From Baffinella frigidus (lineage: Eukaryota; Cryptophyceae; Cryptomonadales; Baffinellaceae), in assembly GCA_026770585.1 (NCBI GenBank), contig MU646796.1, positions 261,704-274,581 of the forward strand: a stretch of 12,878 bases of DNA. The letters run 5' to 3'. The first letter of the stretch is position 1. The number at the start of each line of letters is the position of its first letter. The notes under the pieces are model-generated. The model did not search any database, was not told the origin of the DNA, and saw only the letters and a program-made list of their open reading frames with translations. Of this stretch, positions 6,101 through 9,615 are shown one piece after another. The position numbers and the translations under genes were made by a program.

Positions 6101-9069
6101 GGATTGGGGTTTGGGGTTTGGGGGTTGGGGTTTAAAGCCCACACCGCCCGCCTTTCGTTTGACCCAAGAATCCACCCCGCAAACGTCCGCGAGAGACTCT
6201 CAATGTGTGCCAAACCCTAACCCCTACTCCCTGAACCCTGAACCCTCAACTGCGACCCCTGCACCGCAGACCCCGAAAGACCTGAAGGATGCCGATGGTG
6301 CAGAATCCAGTGCCGCCACCCACGTCGACCACGTCCATGTCCGGGCCAATGTTCGCCGGCTCCAGCGCCGCCTGTCTCACAGGCTTCAGGGCTTAGGCTT
6401 TCGGCCTTCTGATGTAGCACTTCAGGGTTCAGGGTTTAGGCTTCAGAGATTAGAGTTACGATTGAGGGCTTAGGCTGAAGCGGTTAGGTGCCGCCACTCA
6501 CTTCAACGACGTCCATGTCCGGGCCCAGGTTCTTATCTCACAGAATGTATTTATTAATTGGGTTTAGAAAGTCAACTCACCCACAAAATCATCAACTTAT
6601 TATTTACTGTGACAAATTAAAATATTAAGTTGACGATTTTGTGGGGGAGTTGACTTTCTAAAACCAATTAATAAATAGATTGCGTGAGATAAGCTCGCCG
6701 GCTCCAGCGCCGCCTGCCGTAACGCGTTTCGGGTTAGCCTTTCGGTTCTCCAAATATTTTCGATTTGGGGTTTGGGGTTTGGGGTTCAGGGTTCAGGGTT
6801 CAGGGTTCAGGGTTCAGGGTTCAGGGTTCAGGGTTCAGGGTTCAGGGTTCAGGGTTCAGGGTTCAGGGTGTAGGGTTTTGGGTTCCAGGTTGGGTTTCGG
6901 GTTTTCAAATCTTCTTGATTTGGGGTTCAAGGTTCAGGGTTCAGGGTTCAGGGTTCAGGGTGTAGGGGTGTGGGTTCCAGGTGACGGTTTCGGGTTGCGA
7001 GGAGGGGCTTACCACGCGCATGTCGTCGGTCCAGTGACCCGGGTTGACAATGTAGTCGTACACGATCGAGAGGTACCGGTAGAACCAGAACGCCTCCGTC
7101 TTGTGCTGCGCGAGAGATCACCGTGTAGCGTTGAGTTTTTTCAGGGTTTATTGTTTGTTGTGGATGATTTATTATTGTTTATTGTTATTATTTTTTAGGG
7201 ACCAGGGTTTAGGGATTAGGGTTGACGATGTAGTCATACCCGGAAAGGTTGCGGTTGAACAACAAGGCCTCCTTCTTGTGCTGTGCGCGTGAGTTTGGGG
7301 TTTAGGGTTTGGGTTGCGAGTTCACGGTTTGGGTTTAGGGTTTAGGGTCCAGGGCCTAGGGTTTAGAGGTTAGCGGTTAGCGGGTGTGGTTCAGCATACA
7401 GAGGAGAAATGAGCGTCCAGGATTTCAGGATTGGGATTCTCGCGTTGAGCATCGAGGTGCGAACCACGCCCGGATCCCAGCGCTGCCTCACTCGGCTTCA
7501 CGGCCTCTTCTCACGTAGACATGCTATGCTGGCTGTGCGGTACAAATCCGTCAACTTTGGAGTGAAAACGAGACCGGTCTCTCCAAAATGGCGAGGCTAC
7601 ATCCGACTGAGACAGAGGTAGAAATCGTGTCGGATCCTGGGGTTTGAGGGGTTGAGGTTGAGTGGTTGAGGTTCCGAGGTTGTTTGGGGTCAGCCACCAG
7701 TGCACTGCCAGCCAGGATCTTTTACCGTAAGTCAACAAACATGATCCTTGGCAGCAAGTTGCCATTTCGTTTAGATGGACCGACTTTGGGAGCCGGCATT
7801 TGACTTAAGGCTGTAGTTTTTAGGGGGAGTTGGCTTTGGCGAAATGTTCTGGCTCGGAGTGCAGTCGTGGGAGCCTCGGGTGGGGTCCAGAGATCTAATC
7901 GCGTCAAGTATTCCATAGTATAGATACGATTCCTCCCCAGGGCATTGGCGCCGCTCGCCTCATTCCTGAGGACAAGGCTCCAATTCCCTATGGGAAATCG
8001 GATTCCTCAGGAATACTCGTTGGGATGAGATTGCGCATCGAGGGGCCGCCGCCTCGATTCACTCCAGCTCGATTTTTTGGTTCACCTTTGTTTGCGTTTG
8101 TTCCAGGACCCAACCCGTTTGAGTGTGTTTCCAAGAACTGGAGTTGCCTCCAGGCCTCAGTAGAGGACCAAATCGCCTTTTCCGCTTGCAGTGATTTGTA
8201 CTGGAGGGAACCGGATTCCGGCTCTCTCCAGTACGGATTCCGGTTCTTACTCAAGACCGGATTCCGGTGATTTAAGTATACAAATCAAGGGAGTCCGGCT
8301 TAGTCCAGTAAAGACCCTCTCGCCAATTAGGATTCCGGTCCAATCCCGTTGCAAATAGAGGGATTGCAGGTCAGACAGTGCAAATCAATGGACACCCCAA
8401 AGGCGCGTCTACCTCTGCCTCACCCGGGTTGCACTATTCTCAAGTTGACATCCAAGGTTTGCGGTACACAGCCGTCAACTATGCAGCCGTCGACTATGCA
8501 GCGGAAACGAGCCCGGTCTCACCAAAATGCTGCGACCAAATCAGCCTGAGACAGAGCTTGTGGTCCTCCTCTCAGGGCTTGTGCATCCCGCTGCGTCTGG
8601 TCATTCGGGTGAGGGGACGTGCTTTGCCAGCGCCACCCACGGGGGCGTGCCGGGGGGCCTGCCGGGGGCACTACACTGCAGCGCTGGAGCCGAACCACTC
8701 CTACCTCAGCCTGATTCCGCGCGGAATGTTCCAACGCTTGCGCGCCCTCCTGGTTCCCGACGCCTTGAAGGGTTTCGTGGTGCTCTTTGCGGAACTTTCG
8801 AGGAGGGGAGAAGGAGGACCCACCTGGATGAAGCGCAGCTTCGTGAGAGGACGCTTCGACACCTCCGGGTCCACCGCGCCACTGCTCGCCATGGAGAGCC
8901 CGAGCGGCCGGCCGACTGCCGGCCGCATGCGAGCGCCAGGCCCTGCCTGTGCCCGAGTGACGGGAGAGAAGCCACGAAGAGCGCCCGCGAGCGGCTGGAA
9001 CCCCGTGGCGGGTGCGACGGCACAGATGAGCAACAGCGTGGCCATCAGGCGCGCTGTCATGAGCGCCAT
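30..9069 (-). CDS. VTE3: MPBQ/MSBQ methyltransferase, 11-exon gene
   Basis: Spliced from 11 exons (join, minus strand: 9069-8824, 7105-7013, 6371-6282, 5957-5844, 5043-4969, 4201-4143, 3614-3548, 2336-2248, 1507-1444, 594-521, 168-30). All introns are GT-AG, all phases agree, and the total is 1110 nt or 369 residues plus TAG. The family transfers a methyl group from S-adenosylmethionine to 2-methyl-6-phytyl- or solanesyl-benzoquinol in the plastid inner envelope, for tocopherol and plastoquinone synthesis. Seen here: bipartite presequence (1 to about 65), HKTEAFWFYRYLSIVYD (83-99), SAM motif I VVDVGGGTG (127-135), MDQSPHQLAKA (154-164), SAGSIEYWP (195-203), SRFFADSWMLFPTE (235-248), RIGPSWYHGVRR then HGLIMGCSVTG (267-289), and a C-terminal hydrophobic anchor (about 337-355). 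Plant VTE3 is slightly shorter (about 340 residues) with the same block order. It starts head-to-head with gene 2. Exon 9 has an alternative copy at 1634-1697. Family assignment is from recalled similarity, not a search. Confidence 0.93.
169..282. mobile_element. MITE-like element with 29-bp terminal inverted repeats
   Basis: The ends 169-197 and 254-282 are inverted repeats matching at 27 of 29 bases (outer part CTGAAAAT, inner part GGCCTACGGTA), with further inner pairing. It forms the 3' end of VTE3 intron 10, and its left end supplies that intron's acceptor AG. I see no convincing target-site duplication. Confidence 0.7.
283..520 (-). other. Rest of VTE3 intron 10
   Basis: This part of intron 10 holds several copies of a short GC-rich motif, GCCCGCCTCAGCA (near 307, 331 and 390), and no credible exon. 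The overlapping open frames on both strands have no family features. Confidence 0.5.
521..594 (-). CDS. VTE3: VTE3 exon 10
   Basis: Seventy-four nt, phase 0 in and phase 2 out, acceptor GTGGCAG|GAG, donor GC|GTACCT. It encodes EMGPKIEARDENSRPK then NTLANIMR, a charged linker matching the plant LGPKEEDVEKP region before the membrane anchor. A competing donor GTGCGT four bases earlier would leave phase 1, which does not fit exon 11. Confidence 0.82.
990..1085 (+). repeat. Degenerate CCCTAAA/CCCTACA heptamers
   Basis: Loose tandem heptamers of the forms CCCTAAA, CCCTCAA, CCCTACA and CCCTGCA. The same CCCTACA variant dominates the array near 12703. Confidence 0.6.
1092..1112 (-). pseudogene. Fragment of VTE3 exon 9 end and donor
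   Basis: On the minus strand AACTG|GTGAGGCCCGCACC resembles the end of exon 9 copy B and the start of its intron. Only about 20 bases match, so this is tentative. Confidence 0.4.
1342..1364 (-). pseudogene. Fragment of VTE3 exon 9 end and donor
   Basis: Minus-strand GAAGCTGGTGATGCACCCCA matches the end of exon 9B plus its donor with a short deletion. It is too short to act as an exon. Confidence 0.5.
1444..1507 (-). CDS. VTE3: VTE3 exon 9, copy B (preferred)
   Basis: Sixty-four nt, phase 2 in and phase 0 out, acceptor TCGGCAG|GCA, donor CTG|GTGATG. It encodes HGLIMGCSVTGTKKTAGAAKL. HGLIMGCSVTG is identical to the plant block, so I take this as the principal copy. It can replace, but not be added to, copy A at 1634-1697. 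Confidence 0.88.
1545..1605 (+). repeat. Short GTTTAATTAGG tandem repeats
   Basis: Three diverged copies of a unit like GTTTAATTAGGCCCCCTAAT lie between the two exon 9 copies. The same unit forms the array at 2071-2175. Confidence 0.6.
1634..1697 (-). CDS. VTE3: VTE3 exon 9, copy A (alternative or decaying)
   Basis: Same 64-nt length, phases and splice dinucleotides as copy B (acceptor GTGCAG|GCA, donor CTG|GTGGTG). It encodes HGVMMGCSMTGTKKPAEAARL. It differs from copy B at six bases, all six changing the amino acid, and has no stop. Because 64 is not a multiple of three, using both copies or neither shifts the frame. It may be a mutually exclusive exon or a copy losing constraint. Confidence 0.5.
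1724..1830 (-). repeat. Dispersed repeat containing GGTCGAAACGTCGG
   Basis: On the minus strand this reads GGTCGAAACGTCGGTTAATA, then a TCTTGGTACT segment and two ATTAGTACC-like segments. A related copy on the plus strand occurs at 9990-10050. I do not recognise the family. Confidence 0.55.
1860..1956. mobile_element. Short inverted-repeat element in intron 8
   Basis: Perfect 14-bp terminal inverted repeats CCTTAAGTGGCGAG (1860-1873) and CTCGCCACTTAAGG (1943-1956) enclose about 70 bp with inner palindromes. No target duplication is evident. Confidence 0.6.
1982..2037 (-). pseudogene. Relic of VTE3 exon 8, 3' part
   Basis: Minus strand reads IEDVKMTRIGASWYHGVR and retains the donor CG|GTACTC. 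It lacks the 5' part and an acceptor at the right place. It shares GACGTCAAAA with the 5' relic at 2514-2575, where the working exon has GACGTGAAGA. Confidence 0.75.
2071..2175 (+). repeat. Tandem GTTTAATTAGGCCACCTAAT array
   Basis: About five degenerate units of roughly 20 bp, AT-rich with partial internal symmetry (CCTAATTAGG), within VTE3 intron 8. Confidence 0.75.
2248..2336 (-). CDS. VTE3: VTE3 exon 8: RIGPSWYHGVRR block
   Basis: Eighty-nine nt, phase 0 in and phase 2 out, acceptor CTCGGCAG|GCG, donor CG|GTAACC. It encodes AEYLDWFDKAGFEDVK and MTRIGPSWYHGVR plus part of an Arg codon. Plant VTE3 has EYIEWFKNAGFKDV and RIGPKWYRGVRR here. Incomplete copies flank it at 2514-2575 (5' part) and 1982-2037 (3' part). 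Confidence 0.93.
2352..2408. repeat. Direct and inverted GTTACATCCCAAACC repeats
   Basis: Two direct copies of GTTACATCCCAAACC (near 2352 and 2377) are followed at once by the inverted copy GGTTTGGGATGTAAC (2394-2408). The second and third would form a tight hairpin just upstream (in transcription) of exon 8. Confidence 0.7.
2514..2575 (-). pseudogene. Relic of VTE3 exon 8, 5' part
   Basis: Minus strand reads YVEWFGKAGFEVEDVKKT after an acceptor-like CCACAG. It keeps the exon's first half and stops where the 1982-2037 relic begins, with a short overlap around GACGTCAAAA. Confidence 0.75.
2875..2922 (-). pseudogene. VTE3 exon 7 copy c (5'-truncated)
   Basis: Minus strand encodes ISRFFADSWMLFPTE, the same peptide as exon 7, followed by the same donor GAG|GTCCTC. 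Five base differences in these 15 codons are all synonymous. The 5' part and acceptor are replaced by unrelated sequence, and no upstream AG gives a stop-free, in-phase exon. Confidence 0.75.
3085..3115 (-). pseudogene. VTE3 exon 7 copy b (relic)
   Basis: Minus strand reads DLWTLFPTE followed by a donor-like GAG|GTGCTC. Only the last third of the exon is recognisable. Confidence 0.65.
3154..3286 (+). mobile_element. CTCTGYCTCA inverted-repeat element, copy 1
   Basis: Starts CTCTGCCTCAC and ends CTGAGACAGAG, an imperfect terminal inverted repeat. The interior shares TGCGGTACAAATCCGTCAAC with copies at 7481-7617 and 8413-8556. It has no coding capacity, so a non-autonomous element is likely. 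Confidence 0.65.
3293..3536 (+). repeat. GTGGCTGCTAAGTGGT repeats, inverted then tandem
   Basis: ACCACTTAGCAGCCAC at 3293-3308 is the exact inverse of GTGGCTGCTAAGTGGT at 3418-3433. The latter is then repeated in tandem with decay about six times up to 3536. Confidence 0.75.
3548..3614 (-). CDS. VTE3: VTE3 exon 7: WMLFP block
   Basis: Sixty-seven nt, phase 2 in and phase 0 out, acceptor TTGGCAG|GCC, donor GAG|GTCCTC. It encodes PVLPTNPISRFFADSWMLFPTE, matching plant PVYPTFWLSRFFSDVWMLFP. Two further partial copies lie downstream in intron 7 (3085-3115 and 2875-2922). This copy was chosen because only it retains the 5' part and a working acceptor. Confidence 0.9.
3630..3695 (+). repeat. GTGTCAACTTATCTCGA tandem repeat
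   Basis: Four or five near-identical 16-17 bp units, followed by decayed ones to about 3750, within intron 6 upstream (in transcription) of exon 7. Confidence 0.75.
3795..4080 (+). repeat. GGGTTTA/GGGTTCA heptamer tract
   Basis: Mixed telomere-like heptamers GGGTTTA and GGGTTCA with insertions and GGGTTTC variants in intron 6. The C-rich strand is the transcribed sense of VTE3. It is interrupted by an exon 6 relic at 3996-4018. Confidence 0.75.
3996..4018 (-). pseudogene. Relic of VTE3 exon 6 end
   Basis: Minus strand reads ACMIG then ATACAC, where exon 6 has ACMIG and donor GTATAC. The donor GT is changed to AT. A further trace of the donor region, GGTATACTTCC, is seen near 4085-4095. Confidence 0.6.
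4143..4201 (-). CDS. VTE3: VTE3 exon 6
   Basis: Fifty-nine nt, phase 0 in and phase 2 out. It encodes RGICESYRILKPGGQACMI plus two bases of a Gly codon, matching plant RGIREAYRVLKIGGKACLIG. The acceptor is CCTAAACAG|CGT, where the AG sits in a degenerate telomere-like heptamer. The donor is GG|GTATAC. The exon is flanked on both sides by heptamer arrays. Confidence 0.9.
4202..4275 (+). repeat. GGGTTTA/GGGTTCA heptamers abutting exon 6
   Basis: About ten telomere-like heptamers immediately upstream (in transcription) of exon 6. On the sense strand the last heptamer reads CCTAAACAG and provides the splice acceptor. Confidence 0.8.
4316..4556 (+). repeat. Purine-only GAGAGAGG tract
   Basis: About 240 bp of nearly pure purine, mostly the octamer GAGAGAGG repeated in perfect tandem between 4400 and 4480. 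In VTE3 sense it is a CTCTCTCC tract in intron 5. The long Ser/Leu/Pro open frames read across it are artefacts of the repeat. Confidence 0.95.
4640..4685 (-). pseudogene. Possible second relic of VTE3 exon 5
   Basis: Minus strand reads KDPDRYVPAGR against KDRYVSAGS of exon 5. The strongest identity is about nine bases (CGCTACGTC), so chance cannot be excluded. Confidence 0.3.
4693..4960 (+). repeat. Imperfect direct repeat in intron 5
   Basis: Two diverged copies (about 4693-4805 and 4866-4956) share, in order, CACGTGA/AACGTGACC, CTTAAAGTTGACTGC-like, TTGACTTTT and GTAGTCCAC elements. No coding potential is seen. Confidence 0.5.
4969..5043 (-). CDS. VTE3: VTE3 exon 5: AGSIEYWP block
   Basis: Twenty-five codons, phase 0 at both ends, acceptor GTGGCAG|GAA, donor CAG|GTCCTT. 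It encodes ELPFETDSKDRYVSAG followed by SIEYWPEPQ, the family's characteristic post-motif II block. Relic copies occur at 5170-5206 and, more doubtfully, near 4640-4685. Confidence 0.92.
5170..5206 (-). pseudogene. Relic of VTE3 exon 5
   Basis: Minus strand encodes DLPLETDIKDRW, aligned to ELPFETDSKDRY. The acceptor CAG|G has become CGG|G, so it could not be spliced as exon 5 is. Downstream of DRW the match ends. Confidence 0.75.
5207..5843 (-). other. 5' part of VTE3 intron 4
   Basis: No gene or strong repeat is seen here. There is a GC-rich stretch at 5420-5450 and a short AT-rich stretch near 5640-5700. The remaining open frames look random. Confidence 0.5.
5844..5957 (-). CDS. VTE3: VTE3 exon 4: MDQSPHQLAKA block
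   Basis: Thirty-eight codons, phase 0 at both ends, acceptor ACGCAG|GCG, donor GAG|GTTCGC. It carries LVLMDQSPHQLAKARAK and ends IIEGDAE. The Asp of MDQS is in the usual motif II position that contacts the SAM ribose; GDAE is the acidic loop before exon 5. I found no convincing second copy of this exon. Confidence 0.93.
6066..6135 (+). repeat. GGGGTTT/GGGGATT heptamer tract
   Basis: About nine G-rich heptamers in VTE3 intron 3, a variant of the telomere-like family with an extra G. The inverse-oriented heptamers CCCTAA and CCCTGAA follow at about 6212-6250, so the two tracts are convergent around the intron 3 interior. Confidence 0.75.
6282..6371 (-). CDS. VTE3: VTE3 exon 3: SAM-binding motif I
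   Basis: Thirty codons, phase 0 at both ends, acceptor GAGACAG|GCG, donor CAG|GTCTTT. It begins AALEPANIGPDMD and carries VVDVGGGTGFCT, the glycine-rich motif I of class I methyltransferases with the acidic residue at the end of strand 1. A broken copy lies upstream at 6488-6713. Confidence 0.93.
6488..6713 (-). pseudogene. Relic of VTE3 exon 3 split by a foldback element
   Basis: The first 19 bases of exon 3, with an acceptor GGCAG, are found at 6695-6713. The continuation NLGPDMDVVEVSGGT is at 6488-6531. Between them sits the element at 6532-6693. Motif I is damaged (Asp to Glu, Gly to Ser). Splicing the element out on paper restores a continuous match to the working exon. Confidence 0.85.
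6532..6693. mobile_element. 162-bp foldback element with 74-bp arms
   Basis: Arms 6532-6605 and 6620-6693 are inverted repeats with few mismatches (ends CTTATCTCAC and GTGAGATAAG), enclosing a loop of about 14 bp. It is much more AT-rich than its surroundings. At most a 2-bp target duplication (GA) can be argued. MITE-like, with no coding capacity. Confidence 0.88.
6761..6970 (+). repeat. GGGTTCA heptamer array
   Basis: About twelve perfect GGGTTCA units at 6783-6868, then a gap and about five more at 6923-6962. It is an unusually homogeneous variant of the telomere-like heptamer, with a C where TTTAGGG has T. It lies in VTE3 intron 2. Confidence 0.92.
7013..7105 (-). CDS. VTE3: VTE3 exon 2
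   Basis: Thirty-one codons, phase 0 at both ends, acceptor GCGCAG|CAC, donor GTG|GTAAGC. It encodes HKTEAFWFYRYLSIVYDY and then NPGHWTDDMRV, the segment just before the SAM-binding fold, which matches the plant HKKEAYWFYRFLSIVYD block closely. A decayed second copy lies just upstream in intron 1 (7219-7280). Confidence 0.92.
7195..7375 (+). repeat. Degenerate GGGTTTA heptamers around exon 2 relic
   Basis: Scattered GGGTTTA and related heptamers at 7195-7222 and 7295-7375 flank the exon 2 relic on both sides, much as heptamers flank exon 6 and its relic. Confidence 0.65.
7219..7280 (-). pseudogene. Relic of VTE3 exon 2
   Basis: Minus strand encodes HKKEALLFNRNLSGYDYIVNP after an acceptor GCACAG|CAC. 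It is stop-free with one codon deleted relative to exon 2, but it ends after NP in heptamer sequence. It lacks GHWTDDM and a donor, and the conserved Trp is lost. Confidence 0.85.
7481..7617 (+). mobile_element. CTCTGYCTCA inverted-repeat element, copy 2
   Basis: Begins CGCTGCCTCACTCGG and ends CTGAGACAGAG. The interior shares TGCGGTACAAATCCGTCAAC and GTCTCNCCAAAATG with the other copies and has the same orientation. Confidence 0.65.
7962..8014. repeat. Short hairpin ATTCCTGAGG...CCTCAGGAAT
   Basis: Perfect 10-bp inverted repeats 7962-7971 and 8005-8014 with a small palindrome (ATTCCCTATGGGAA) in the loop. Confidence 0.55.
8187..8345 (+). repeat. GGATTCCGG-rich repeat region
   Basis: The partly palindromic motif GGATTCCGG occurs four times, flanked by TGATTTGTA (8192) and its inverse TACAAATCA (8279). 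This looks like a decayed inverted-repeat element. Confidence 0.5.
8413..8556 (+). mobile_element. CTCTGYCTCA inverted-repeat element, copy 3
   Basis: Starts CTCTGCCTCAC, ends CTGAGACAGAG, 144 bp. It contains an internal duplication of a unit like GCCGTCAACTATGCA that the other copies lack. Confidence 0.65.
8824..9069 (-). CDS. VTE3: VTE3 exon 1: start and bipartite plastid presequence
   Basis: Eighty-two codons. ATG at 9069; the exon ends LRFIQ with donor CAG|GTGGGT, the point where plant VTE3 continues HKKEA. The first 22 residues have a hydrophobic core (MATLLLICAVAPA), followed by ATG-FQP, a plausible signal-peptidase site with Phe at +1 as in complex red plastids. Residues 23 to about 65 are rich in Ala, Arg, Gly and Pro and poor in acids, as in transit peptides. 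In-frame ATGs at codons 4 and 9 could also serve as starts; codon 1 keeps the longest n-region. Confidence 0.88.
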
Positions 9070-9181
9070 GGTTCACGAAGAGCGGCAAAAGACCCCTCTC
9101 CTCCCCTTCTTTGAGGGGATTGTGGTCTAAAGTTGCCAGTCTGTCAAAAGTGGCTGTTTGATTCCCCTCACCGAAAAGCCA
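9070..9181. promoter_or_regulatory. Shared 112-bp divergent promoter region
   Basis: The region between the start codons of VTE3 (minus) and gene 2 (plus). It must contain both 5' leaders and promoter elements unless an upstream exon exists. I see no TATA box, only a pyrimidine-rich stretch near 9100-9118. Its last 30 bases are conserved upstream of the second gene 2 copy (about 11625-11654). Confidence 0.55.
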
Positions 9182-9615
9182 ATGAGCGGGGCGCGAATCT
9201 TGGCCAGCCTGGCTGCGGCGCTGCTCGTCGTGGCGTGCGTCCTCCTGGCGCGGCCCGCGGCCCGCGTGAGCCTGCAGGAGCGCTTCGAGGTGGTGGGTCG
9301 CGGGCGGCAAGGGCAGCTGTTGGTGGCGCCGGTTGTCGGCGCGCGTCGCGTTGGGGGGCGGGGGCAGGGCCTTCGCCTGCTTGCAGGCGGGGGAGGGCTG
9401 GCGCGGCAGCGTGCGGTGCAGCAGCTGGTGGTGGAGCCGGAGCGGGAGTGCGACAAGGCGTGGAACCCGGAGGGAACGCCCAACGGGTGCGGGCCGACGC
9501 GGCCAGCGGTCGACTACGGCGCTGACATCAACCTCACGGAGGAGACGCAGTGGATGTATGACAACTCGGGCGCGGGCCTCGAGTGCTGCCCCTGCCTCGG
9601 GAAGGGCGTCGACCG
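9182..9615 (+). CDS. Gene 2 exon 1
   Basis: 144 codons plus two bases. Most of it is duplicated at 11655-12017, which supports the frame. Relative to that copy, it contains about 57 extra nt (19 codons, around 9317-9376) in the Gly/Arg-rich part, in frame. Confidence 0.7.

Larger units (their letters stand above)
7106..8823 (-). other. VTE3 intron 1
   Basis: A 1.7-kb first intron. It holds the exon 2 relic, heptamer tracts at 7195-7375, two copies of the CTCTGYCTCA element, a short hairpin (7962-8014) and a GGATTCCGG repeat region (8187-8345). The stretches 7620-7960 and 8557-8823 show nothing I can assign. Confidence 0.6.

Noticed and set aside
6680-7198. 172-codon plus-strand open frame with FRVQGSG repeats
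   Set aside because: The repeat peptide is the translation of the GGGTTCA heptamer array. The later part is antisense to VTE3 exon 2.
8378-9130. 250-codon plus-strand open frame
   Set aside because: It runs through the CTCTGYCTCA element, intron 1 and antisense to VTE3 exon 1, with no domain-like segment. The exon 1 reading on the other strand explains the GC-rich part.
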